A DNA stretch of 64,000 bases from positions 682,001 through 746,000 of the forward strand of contig DASXDT010000005.1 in NCBI GenBank assembly GCA_036490475.1. Reading direction: 5' to 3'. Within the stretch, counting starts at the first letter, position 1. Every line of letters begins with the position of its first letter. The stretch is from Candidatus Tumulicola sp. (GTDB lineage: Bacteria; Vulcanimicrobiota; Vulcanimicrobiia; Vulcanimicrobiales; Vulcanimicrobiaceae). The position numbers and the translations under genes are program-made. The notes below the pieces were generated by a model. The model was not told the DNA's origin. It made no database searches and saw only the letters and a list, made by a program, of their open reading frames with translations. This document shows positions 8,457 through 15,719 of this stretch, piece after piece.

Positions 8457-9080
8457 ATGGAGCAGACGACGCGCTACCTGGAAACGGCACATCGGCGTCC
8501 GCATCCGCTTTTGCTCGAGCTAGAGCAGCGTAGCCGCCAAGACGGCATCGCGCTCGTATCGCGCGAAACGGGCCGGCTGCTTTCGACCATCACCCACGCG
8601 ATGCAGGCGAGCCGGATCCTCGAAATCGGAACTGGATATGGCTATGCAACCCTCTGGATGGCCCTCGCGCAACCTCGCATGGGGAAAATCTGGACGATCG
8701 ACCCAGACACGCGCCGTACGGACTTGGCACGTTCCTATTTCAGACGCGCCGAAGAAGATGACTTTATCGAAATCTTCAACACGCCGTCGCTGGAGCTGCT
8801 CGAGAATTTCTCGCATCGCAACTTAGACATGGTGTTTGTCGACGCCCCGCTCGATCAATACGAGTCGTACCTCGACTTGATCGTTCCGATGCTCAAACTT
8901 TCCGGCCTTGCGATCTTTAACGGCTGTTTGCTCGGCGGCCGGGTGGCCGACGAGGACGACGACGCGCCCGACGTCTTGGTTGCGCGAGCGTTCAACGAGC
9001 GTTTTCTCGATCATCCGGAGTTAGACGCCACGTTGCTGACCGTCGGCGACGGTACGGCGATCGGCGCACGCAAACAATGA
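8457..9080 (+). CDS. O-methyltransferase (class I, SAM-dependent)
   Basis: A 207-residue Rossmann-fold methyltransferase resembling the O-methyltransferase family 3 (catechol/caffeoyl-CoA-like). Motif I reads ILEIGTGYGYAT, followed by an acidic WTIDPD (motif II) and MVFVDAPLDQYESYL, the usual metal/substrate segment. The substrate is unknown. It overlaps the following flavin-reductase gene by ATGA (9077-9080), which is in turn coupled to a metallo-hydrolase, so the three form a tight operon. Confidence 0.82.
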   Translation: MEQTTRYLETAHRRPHPLLLELEQRSRQDGIALVSRETGRLLSTITHAMQASRILEIGTGYGYATLWMALAQPRMGKIWTIDPDTRRTDLARSYFRRAEEDDFIEIFNTPSLELLENFSHRNLDMVFVDAPLDQYESYLDLIVPMLKLSGLAIFNGCLLGGRVADEDDDAPDVLVARAFNERFLDHPELDATLLTVGDGTAIGARKQ

Positions 9081-9559
9081 CCGCCGGGGCCGAATTCCGC
9101 GCGGCCATGCGTCACGTTCCGAGCTCGGTCACCGTGGTCACGAGTTTACGCGATGGAGAGCCACGCGGCCTGACGCTGACGTCGTTCGCCAGCGTTTCGG
9201 TCGACCCGCCGGCGTTGCTGGTGTGCGTCAATCGCGAGGCGCGCAGCTATCTCTACATTTCCGAATCGAAAGTTTTTTGCGTCAACGTTTTGTCGGGCGA
9301 GCAGCGCCACATCGGAGAGCATTTTGCCGGTAAAGTGCGCGATCGCCAATTCGAAACGATCGAGTACGGCGTGGACGCCACCGGCGCACCGGTCTTAGCC
9401 AACGCTATCGCGCATTTCGATTGCCGCGTGCTCGAAGAGCATCACGTGGGGTCGCATTCGATCTTTGTAGGCGCCGTCGTATCGTGCTCGGCCCGCACCG
9501 GCTCTCCGCTGGGCTATTTCGACGGCGGCTATCGAGATTTCGGAATTCGCGTCGAGTGA
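9077..9559 (+). CDS. Flavin reductase-like domain protein
   Basis: A 160-residue FMN-binding split-barrel protein of the flavin reductase family, which supplies reduced flavin to monooxygenases or acts as a flavin-dependent reductase. The family core is visible: PSSVTVVTS, then LTSFASVSVDPPALLVCVN, and the C-terminal HSIFVGAVV. Its ATG overlaps the upstream methyltransferase stop and its TGA overlaps the downstream GTG start. No partner monooxygenase is encoded in this operon. Confidence 0.88.
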   Translation: MTAGAEFRAAMRHVPSSVTVVTSLRDGEPRGLTLTSFASVSVDPPALLVCVNREARSYLYISESKVFCVNVLSGEQRHIGEHFAGKVRDRQFETIEYGVDATGAPVLANAIAHFDCRVLEEHHVGSHSIFVGAVVSCSARTGSPLGYFDGGYRDFGIRVE

Positions 9560-10197
9560 TTCGCGAAACGTTTGCCGTCGGTCCGCTGGATTGCAACTGC
9601 ACGATCTTGGCCGACGAACGCAGCGGCGAAGCGATCGTCGTCGATGGTGGGGATGGCGTCGACGAGGTCGTCGCCCGCCTCAATAAACGCGGTTGGCGCG
9701 CGCAGTTTTTGCTGCACACGCACGCACACATCGATCACATCGGCGATCTCGGCCTTCTGCGGGAATCGACGGGTGCGAAAGGATTCTTGCATCCGGCCGA
9801 TCTGCCGCTGTATCAAGCCATTGGGGAGCAAGCCGGCTGGATCGGTTTATCGGTCGCTCCGGCGGTCGTGCCGCTCGATGGAAAGTTGCACGACGGTCAG
9901 ATCGTGGAGACCGGTGATTTTCGCGTCGGCGTGCTGCATACGCCCGGACATACGCCGGGAAGCGTCTGCTTCTCGATCGGCAACCGCGACGAAGCGACGT
10001 TGCTCACCGGCGACACGTTGTTCGCCGGTTCGATCGGACGCTGGGATTTAGGTGGCACTTCGATGGGCGACATCGTTTCGTCGATCCATCGCAAGTTGAT
10101 GCCGTATCACGACGCGACGCTGGTGGTACCGGGCCACGGTCCGTTCACCACCGTGGGAACGGAGCGGGCGCACAACCCGTACCTCGCTTCGCGTTAA
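9556..10197 (+). CDS. Metallo-beta-lactamase-fold hydrolase (glyoxalase II-like)
   Basis: A 213-residue MBL-fold hydrolase. GTG 9556 is taken as start because it overlaps the upstream stop (GTGA) and leads straight into the family opening (ETFAVGPLDCNC). The zinc motif HTHAHIDHIG is at residues ~55-64, with HTPGHTPGS, TGDTLFAGSIGR and VPGHGPFT downstream, as in hydroxyacylglutathione-hydrolase-like proteins. Such enzymes typically hydrolyse thioesters such as S-lactoyl-thiols; the actual substrate is not known. Last gene of the methyltransferase-flavin reductase operon; its 3' end overlaps the convergent scaffold gene by 4 bases. Confidence 0.88.
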   Translation: MIRETFAVGPLDCNCTILADERSGEAIVVDGGDGVDEVVARLNKRGWRAQFLLHTHAHIDHIGDLGLLRESTGAKGFLHPADLPLYQAIGEQAGWIGLSVAPAVVPLDGKLHDGQIVETGDFRVGVLHTPGHTPGSVCFSIGNRDEATLLTGDTLFAGSIGRWDLGGTSMGDIVSSIHRKLMPYHDATLVVPGHGPFTTVGTERAHNPYLASR

Positions 10198-10673
10198 TGC
10201 AGCTTGATCAGCAGTTTTTCATCCGGCACCGCGGCAACCACGGGCCCTGACGCCGGTTCGATCGCGCGAGCCGGTAACGACGACAGATCTTCGATGGCAC
10301 CCGACGCGATTTTCGCACGGTAGTCGTCGATCGCCACGTGCAGCGCCTCGAGCGCGCGCTGCGGATAGTCTTTTTTCTTTTCCGGATAACCGTCGAGCTC
10401 GGCCTCGACCTGCTCGCCCGTAATCGCCGACGCTCCGTCGATCGTTTTACCGCGAGCCAGATCGACCACGAGACTGCACGTCGCGGTTCCGAATCCGCAC
10501 CCGGTGGTGAAATACGAAATATCCTCGATCACCGCGCCCGGACCGACCTTCAGGAAAAAGTTATACATGTCGCCGCACGAGTCGCTAAAATACTCGCCGC
10601 TGGCGGTCGGATTTTCCATCGTGCGGAATCCGCTGCGTTCTTCGACCAAGCGCTGAAATTTCGGAAAGTCCAT
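10194..10673 (-). CDS. IscU/NifU-like iron-sulfur scaffold protein lacking the third cysteine
   Basis: A 159-residue protein of the IscU/NifU-N/SufU fold. The first two cluster-binding regions are present: DSCGDM (Cys33, Asp35) and TTGCGFGTATCS (Cys59, plus an extra Cys66). In E. coli IscU the third ligand is Cys106 in HCS; here the aligned position is Tyr103 (KDYPQRALEAL). The protein may therefore bind a cluster differently, using Cys66 or a partner, or may deliver iron or sulfur. It lies 21 bases downstream of sufR on the same strand, so it probably belongs to the sufR transcript and shares its control. A second, complete scaffold (SufU) is in the facing operon. Confidence 0.75.
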   Translation of the reverse strand: MDFPKFQRLVEERSGFRTMENPTASGEYFSDSCGDMYNFFLKVGPGAVIEDISYFTTGCGFGTATCSLVVDLARGKTIDGASAITGEQVEAELDGYPEKKKDYPQRALEALHVAIDDYRAKIASGAIEDLSSLPARAIEPASGPVVAAVPDEKLLIKLH

Positions 10674-10694
10674 GATCCTCTTTCGACTACGGTT

Positions 10695-11327
10695 TTACGA
10701 CTGCGGTTTCATTTCGAAGCGACACTCTTTGTCGCCGCGCGCCAGCGACTCCGTTTGTTCGGGCGCGCAGCCGACGGTTTCGTCGATGACGCGATGGATG
10801 ACCCGGCACATCTGCGGATGCTCGCGAGCGACGCTGGTGTACGGGCAGGTATGTTCGTGCAAGGCGAAACCGCCCTCGATCGGCGTGTAATCGACCACGA
10901 CGCCGTCCTCACGCAGCATATCTGTGAGCTGCGCGAGGCGGCCCTCCAGCGAGGGAGCGTTAACGTGCCGTCGCGCCCGTTCGACCGCTCGCTCGGACAG
11001 GCCGTCGAAGATACTGTCGATCGCCGGCGGACCGAACTGATCGCGCACCTCGCGCAGCACCGCCGACAACATGCGGCCGTGCGATTGCGGAAACAGCTCG
11101 GCGGCTCGATCCGTCAGCGAGAATTCCAACGTCGGCTTGGTGGGCCCTCGCCGTACGGCTTTCTCTTCGACCAAGCCGTCGCGTTCCAAGAGCACGAGTT
11201 GCTGGCGCACGGCGTTCGACGACAAGGCTAGCGAGGCGGCCAGATCTCCGGCCGAAGCCGTACTCCGGCGCCGCAGTTCCGTCACGATCCGTCCACGGGT
11301 TGACGAGAAAAACCGGCTGTCGTGCAT
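10695..11327 (-). CDS. sufR: SufR-like iron-sulfur repressor of the suf locus
   Basis: A 210-residue winged-helix regulator (DeoR/ArsR-like HTH at the N-terminus: SAGDLAASLALSSNAVRQQL) with a C-terminal cysteine array C-x12-C-x12-C-x14-C, the SufR arrangement that binds an iron-sulfur cluster. SufR proteins repress suf genes when iron-sulfur supply is adequate. ATG 11327 is chosen over GTG 11348: a divergent promoter (see the 11335-11400 entry) places the transcription start at about 11328, making the mRNA nearly leaderless. The gene faces sufC and is followed by an IscU-like gene. Autoregulation through the shared operator is expected. Confidence 0.88.
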   Translation of the reverse strand: MHDSRFFSSTRGRIVTELRRRSTASAGDLAASLALSSNAVRQQLVLLERDGLVEEKAVRRGPTKPTLEFSLTDRAAELFPQSHGRMLSAVLREVRDQFGPPAIDSIFDGLSERAVERARRHVNAPSLEGRLAQLTDMLREDGVVVDYTPIEGGFALHEHTCPYTSVAREHPQMCRVIHRVIDETVGCAPEQTESLARGDKECRFEMKPQS

Positions 11328-11334
11328 CGACGCA

Positions 11335-11400
11335 ATCGTACCACGCACCCGGCAGATAGTAAAGTTTCTCCTTGACTTTCTATGGAAGGCTGGGTACGAT
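11335..11400. promoter_or_regulatory. Overlapping divergent promoters and palindromic operator of the suf locus
   Basis: Plus-strand promoter: TTGACT (11372-11377), 17 bases, TACGAT (11395-11400). Minus-strand promoter: TTTACT (complement of 11358-11363), 17 bases, TACGAT (complement of 11335-11340). Between them lies an imperfect inverted repeat, ATAGTAAAGT (11356-11365), 9-base spacer, ACTTTCTAT (11375-11383), unusually AT-rich for this genome. The repeat covers both -35 boxes, so one bound repressor could silence both directions. SufR is the obvious candidate binder, by inference. Confidence 0.65.
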
Positions 11401-11443
11401 TACGCGTGCGCACTGCGCCCACACTACTGAGGAGGAACACTGG

Positions 11444-12214
11444 GTGTCCGACCGGGGCTTACGTATTGCCGATCTGCACTGCAGCGTCGAGGGCAAGGAA
11501 ATTCTCAAGGGGATCGACCTGGCGGTCGAGCCCGGTAACGTGCATGCCCTGATGGGTCCGAACGGCAGCGGTAAGTCTACCCTCGCGTTCGCGCTGACGG
11601 GACATCCGCATTACGACGTCACCTCCGGTACCGCGTCGCTCGACGGCGAGAATCTGCTCGAGATGTCGCCCGACAAGCGAGCGCGCGCCGGTCTCTTTCT
11701 TTCGTTCCAGTATCCAGCGGCTATTCCGGGGATCAAGGTCGCCAACTTCTTGCATGCGGCCCGTCAAGCCGTGCGTCCGGACTCGCTTGCGCCGGCCAAG
11801 TTTCGCGCGTTGCTGCTCGAAAAAATGGACGTGCTGGGCATGGATCCGGCATTCATGGGGCGGTATCTGAACGACGGTTTCTCCGGCGGTGAGAAAAAGC
11901 GACTGGAAATGCTGCAACTCGCGGTGCTCGCACCGAAATATGCCATCCTGGACGAAACGGATTCGGGTCTGGATGTCGACGCCTTGCGCGACGTATGTGC
12001 GTCGGTGCAGGCGTTGCGCCAAACCGAAGAAGGTCGCAGCGCGGGCTTTTTGATCATCACGCACTATCCGCGCATTCTGCAGTACATCGCCCCGGACGTC
12101 GTGCACGTGATGATGGATGGACGGATCGTGAAAACCGGCGGCGCCGACTTGGCGCATCGCATCGAGAGCGAAGGGTACGACACGATCCGCGAAGAGATCG
12201 GCAGCGTTGTCTAG
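11444..12214 (+). CDS. sufC: Fe-S cluster assembly ATPase SufC
   Basis: ABC-type ATPase of the SUF iron-sulfur assembly complex, 256 residues. GTG 11444 is the start: it has GGAGGA 7 bases upstream (11431-11436) and lies behind the promoter, whereas the earlier codon at 11372 overlaps the -35 box. Walker A is GPNGSGKS (residues 38-45), the signature is FSGGEKKR and Walker B ends ILDETDSGLD, all intact. SufC powers opening of the SufB-SufD scaffold in the cytoplasm. It overlaps sufD by 8 bases. It is the first gene of sufC-sufD-sufS-sufU; no sufB is present in the operon. Confidence 0.95.
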   Translation: MSDRGLRIADLHCSVEGKEILKGIDLAVEPGNVHALMGPNGSGKSTLAFALTGHPHYDVTSGTASLDGENLLEMSPDKRARAGLFLSFQYPAAIPGIKVANFLHAARQAVRPDSLAPAKFRALLLEKMDVLGMDPAFMGRYLNDGFSGGEKKRLEMLQLAVLAPKYAILDETDSGLDVDALRDVCASVQALRQTEEGRSAGFLIITHYPRILQYIAPDVVHVMMDGRIVKTGGADLAHRIESEGYDTIREEIGSVV

Positions 12215-13385
12215 CGCGGTGGCGCCGGCCGGCTTGACCGGGCGACTGGCCACGCTCGATCCCGCGATTCTCTCGCAAGAACGGCGACTACAAGCGTTCG
12301 AGCAGTTCTCGCAACTGCCAAGCCGGCGCGAGCGGGTGGGACGATATTGGCGCATCGATCTGGAGACGCTGTCGCCCGATCCGGCGGCCGATGTCGCAGA
12401 GTCGTCGCCGCGCATCGACAATCCGAACGCTCGCATCGTCGCCTGCGATTTGCGCGTCGCAGCGACGGAATACGCCGAAGAATTCGCTCGCGCATTCGGC
12501 ATGACCGAGATCGGCTCGTCGAAGTTCGGCGCGTTGGCACGCGCCTTCGCGCAGGGCGGTGCGTTCGTGTACGTGCCACCCAACGTCGCGGCAACCGAAC
12601 CGGTCGTGATCGATTTCGATTTTGCACCCGGAACCGCAGCCTTCGCGTACACCGTCGTGTACGCCGCGGCCGGCTCGGAAGTGACCGTCATCGAGCGCTT
12701 CAGCGGCGCCCCCGCTTTCGCGTGCGGCGCGACCGAAATCGTTACGGATGAGAACGCGACCGTGACCTTCGCCAACCATCAAAACTTGACGGATGCGGCG
12801 CAATGCGTGCATTCGCGTTTCGCGCGTCCCGGAAAGGACGCGACCGTGCATTGGGCGTGCGCCGACACCGGAGCGGCGCTGACGGTCGGCGAGATCGCCG
12901 TTGCGATCGAACGGGAAGGCGTCGAAGCCGGCGTTACGTCGATCTTCTTCCCTAACGGCACCCAGCACGTCGACCTTGTCGCCCGACTGGACCACACGGT
13001 CGGAAATTCCGTTTCAGATACGGTCGTGAAATCGGCCGCGATCGGTTCGGGGCAGGCTCGCTTCGTCGGCGGCATTCGCATCGCCGAACGCGCCCAAGGC
13101 AGCGACGCCGCGTTGCGTGACGACGCGTTGCTCCTGTCCGAGCGCGCGCACATCGACTCCGTGCCGGCCCTGGAGATTGCCGCCAACGACGTCAAGGCAT
13201 ACCACGGCGCGACGGTCGGGGCGCTCGACGGCGATCAGATTTTTTACATGCAAAGCCGCGGCATCGCGGCCGCCGACGCCGAGCGCATGATCGCGATCGC
13301 GTTCTTCGAGCCGGCGATCGAGCGCTTTCCGACCCAATCGCTCCGCAGCAGCATTCGCGACGCCATCGAGGCCAAGCTGGGATGA
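12207..13385 (+). CDS. sufD: Fe-S cluster assembly protein SufD
   Basis: SufBD-family scaffold component, 392 residues. The C-terminal beta-helix carries the SufD-type signature (YHGATVGALDGDQIFY, then QSRGI) and not the SufB-type EHEATTSKI, so it is called SufD. It is expected to pair with SufC and SufB. Start codon is TTG 12207 overlapping sufC, or possibly GTG 12219 four codons later. The stop overlaps the sufS ATG. Since no sufB lies in this window, either sufB is elsewhere on the chromosome or this protein acts as a homodimer. Confidence 0.9.
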   Translation: MSSAVAPAGLTGRLATLDPAILSQERRLQAFEQFSQLPSRRERVGRYWRIDLETLSPDPAADVAESSPRIDNPNARIVACDLRVAATEYAEEFARAFGMTEIGSSKFGALARAFAQGGAFVYVPPNVAATEPVVIDFDFAPGTAAFAYTVVYAAAGSEVTVIERFSGAPAFACGATEIVTDENATVTFANHQNLTDAAQCVHSRFARPGKDATVHWACADTGAALTVGEIAVAIEREGVEAGVTSIFFPNGTQHVDLVARLDHTVGNSVSDTVVKSAAIGSGQARFVGGIRIAERAQGSDAALRDDALLLSERAHIDSVPALEIAANDVKAYHGATVGALDGDQIFYMQSRGIAAADAERMIAIAFFEPAIERFPTQSLRSSIRDAIEAKLG

Positions 13386-14644
13386 CCGTCGCCGCCCAAC
13401 ATGCCGGCGTGGATCCGAAGCTTGCGCGGATTATCGCCGATTTCCCGATCCTCAAGCGTCCGACGTCGCGCGGTAAACGCTTGGTCTATCTCGACTCTGC
13501 CGCCACGTCGCAAAAGCCGCAGGTGGTGATCGACGCATTAGTCGACTACTATCAAAACTACAACGCCAACATCCATCGAGGCGTATACGAGATCGCGGAG
13601 CGCGCAACCGATGCCTACGAGTCGGCCCGCGGCAAAGTCGCGCGTTTCGTTGGCGCCGAGGCACGAGACCTCATCTGGGTCCGCAACACCACCGAGGCGA
13701 TCAATCTCGTTGCATATACGTGGGGCGCGCAAAACGTGGGCCAAGGCGAAGCAGTTCTCTCCACCGAGCTCGAGCATCATTCGGATTTGATCCCATGGCA
13801 AGAACTGTGCCTCCGTAACGGCGCCGAGTTTCGCCTAATTCCGGCCGACGAACGCGGGCTACTCGTGCTCGACGATCTGGATACGTTGTTGCGCGGCTGC
13901 AAGCTCGTCGCACTCGGTCACGTCAGCAATACGCTGGGCACGGTGGCTCCGCTCGAAGAGATCGTTCGACGAGCGCACGCTGCCGGCGCGCGGGTCTTAG
14001 TCGACGGCGCGCAAGCGGTGCCGCACTTCCCCGTGGACGTACGCGCGCTCGATGTCGATTTTTACGCATTCAGCGGCCACAAGATGCTCGGTCCAACCGG
14101 TATCGGCGCCCTGTACGGCAAACGCGAGATTCTACAGTCGATGCCGCCGTTCGAGTTTGGCGGCGATATGATCCATACGGTCGCATACGATCGCGCCACG
14201 TTCGCCGAACCGCCGTGGCGCTTCGAAGCCGGAACCGGTAACATCGCCGATGCGATTGCGCTTGGTACGGCGGTCGAGTATTTGACGCGCACCGGAATGG
14301 ATTGGGTTCACGAGCACGAGCGCGAGCTCACGGATTACGCACTCGAACGCTTGGCCGAATTCGAGACCCGCGGTTTGCGCATATACGGCCCGCGCGACTC
14401 GCGACTGGCGGCCGGCATCGTCTCGTTTAACTTCGCCGACATTCACGCCCACGATCTCGCGTCGATCTTGGATACCGAGGGGATCTGTATCCGCGCCGGC
14501 CACCACTGCACGATGCCGTTGATGGGCAAAATGGGTTGGTCGGCGACCGCGCGCGCCTCGTTGTATCTGTACAACACGCGCGAAGACGTCGACGCGTTAG
14601 CCGCCGGGCTCGAGAAGGCGGCCGGCGTTTTTGGAATCGCGTAA
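13382..14644 (+). CDS. sufS: Cysteine desulfurase SufS
   Basis: Group II PLP-dependent cysteine desulfurase of 420 residues, which takes sulfur from cysteine for cluster assembly. The PLP lysine is Lys234 in FSGHKMLGPTG, and the persulfide cysteine is Cys376 in RAGHHCTMPLM, both at typical positions. Starts at ATG overlapping the sufD stop (ATGA). Immediately followed by sufU, its usual zinc-dependent sulfur acceptor in Gram-positive-type SUF systems. Confidence 0.96.
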   Translation: MTVAAQHAGVDPKLARIIADFPILKRPTSRGKRLVYLDSAATSQKPQVVIDALVDYYQNYNANIHRGVYEIAERATDAYESARGKVARFVGAEARDLIWVRNTTEAINLVAYTWGAQNVGQGEAVLSTELEHHSDLIPWQELCLRNGAEFRLIPADERGLLVLDDLDTLLRGCKLVALGHVSNTLGTVAPLEEIVRRAHAAGARVLVDGAQAVPHFPVDVRALDVDFYAFSGHKMLGPTGIGALYGKREILQSMPPFEFGGDMIHTVAYDRATFAEPPWRFEAGTGNIADAIALGTAVEYLTRTGMDWVHEHERELTDYALERLAEFETRGLRIYGPRDSRLAAGIVSFNFADIHAHDLASILDTEGICIRAGHHCTMPLMGKMGWSATARASLYLYNTREDVDALAAGLEKAAGVFGIA

Positions 14645-14649
14645 CCGGC

Positions 14650-15039
14650 GTGGATGATTTTTACCGCGATTACATTCTCGACCACTACCGTAATCCGCGT
14701 AACTTCGGCCATCTCGAGCATCCCGACGCACGCGCATCCGACGTCAATCCGTTGTGCGGAGACGCCATCGAAATGGAACTGCGCCTGGAGGGCGGGACGG
14801 TCGCCGACGTACGATTTTCCGGGAAGGGCTGCGCTATCAGTCAGGCATCGGCATCGATGTTAACCGAATCCATCAAGGGGATGAAGCTCGAGGACGTCGC
14901 GCGTCTGTCGAAGGAAGCCGTTCTCGAGAACGTCGGCATCGGTATCAGTCCGACCAGAATGAAATGCGCGATGCTCGGCCTGCGGGTGCTCAAGAGTGCC
15001 GCCGTCGGTGAAATCGCCGGCTGGCCCGACGAAGAGTAA
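14650..15039 (+). CDS. sufU: SufU sulfur acceptor/scaffold protein
   Basis: SufU, 129 residues, which in Bacillus-type SUF systems accepts persulfide sulfur from SufS with zinc bound by its cysteines. GTG 14650 is 5 bases after the sufS stop and gives the family N-terminus DDFYRDYILDHYRNPRNFG. All three cysteines are present: Cys36 (LCGD), Cys61 (GKGCAIS) and Cys106 (MKCAMLG), as is Asp38. Contrast the other scaffold-like protein at 10194, which lacks the third. End of the suf operon. Confidence 0.93.
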   Translation: MDDFYRDYILDHYRNPRNFGHLEHPDARASDVNPLCGDAIEMELRLEGGTVADVRFSGKGCAISQASASMLTESIKGMKLEDVARLSKEAVLENVGIGISPTRMKCAMLGLRVLKSAAVGEIAGWPDEE

Positions 15040-15057
15040 GCCCCCGCGCGGCGCGTT

Positions 15058-15357
15058 TTGACCGCATTCCTCATCTTGACCGGCGTGCGGCTCGCGTTGG
15101 CAGTAGCGGGCGCGTTCGTCGCGATCGTCCTGATCCGGCTTCCGCGCCGGAGCGGCTTCGGCTGGATCGCTCGGTACTGCATCGCGCTGGCACTACTGGC
15201 GCTTAGCGTACTGCAGATTGCGTTTGCGTTTCCGCCGCGAGCCGCATCCGCGACGGCCGTGGAAATCGTCGCTGCCGGCGCGCTGATCGCCGCGTTGGCT
15301 ATCGACGAATTGATCGGTTCCGACCTTCGGCGCGCGCTCCAAGGGACGCGCCGTTAG
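15058..15357 (+). CDS. Small membrane protein, unknown function
   Basis: A 99-residue protein with three hydrophobic segments (about residues 3-25, 37-58 and 65-85), probably spanning the membrane. Start TTG 15058 is uncertain; there is no clear ribosome binding site. It lies 18 bases after sufU and may be read from the suf transcript. I do not recognise a family. Confidence 0.5.
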   Translation: MTAFLILTGVRLALAVAGAFVAIVLIRLPRRSGFGWIARYCIALALLALSVLQIAFAFPPRAASATAVEIVAAGALIAALAIDELIGSDLRRALQGTRR

Positions 15358-15392
15358 AGGTAGCCGCCTGCCCGTAGACAACTCGACTCGTC

Positions 15393-15719
15393 GTGTCGCA
15401 CCATCCCATCGATCAAGAGATGTGGGAAACGCTGGCCGAAGAGCCTGAGTTTCGCGCGCTTACATCGCAACGCCGCCGGTTCGTAATTCCGGCCACCATC
15501 TTCTTTATCGTCTACTATCTTACGCTGCCGCTTTCGATTGCAATCGCGCCGCAGTTTATGAGCCGCCAGTGGGGAGCGCTGTCGATCGCGTACTGGTTTG
15601 CGCTCTCGCAGTTCGCGATGGCGTGGCTGTTGATGGCAGCCTACGTAATACGCGCGCGCAAGTTCGACCTTGCCGCCGCAAAGTTGCGGCATCGCGAAAT
15701 GCACGAGATCCGCGGCTAA
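15393..15719 (+). CDS. DUF485 membrane protein (YjcH-like)
   Basis: A 108-residue protein with two membrane helices (about residues 30-52 and 63-87) and the DUF485 pattern, including LTSQRRRFVIPATIFFIVYY near the start. In enteric bacteria the homologue yjcH sits directly upstream of the acetate permease actP. The same arrangement is seen here: its TAA overlaps the symporter ATG by one base (TAATG). It probably assists or modulates the transporter. GTG start. Confidence 0.85.
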   Translation: MSHHPIDQEMWETLAEEPEFRALTSQRRRFVIPATIFFIVYYLTLPLSIAIAPQFMSRQWGALSIAYWFALSQFAMAWLLMAAYVIRARKFDLAAAKLRHREMHEIRG

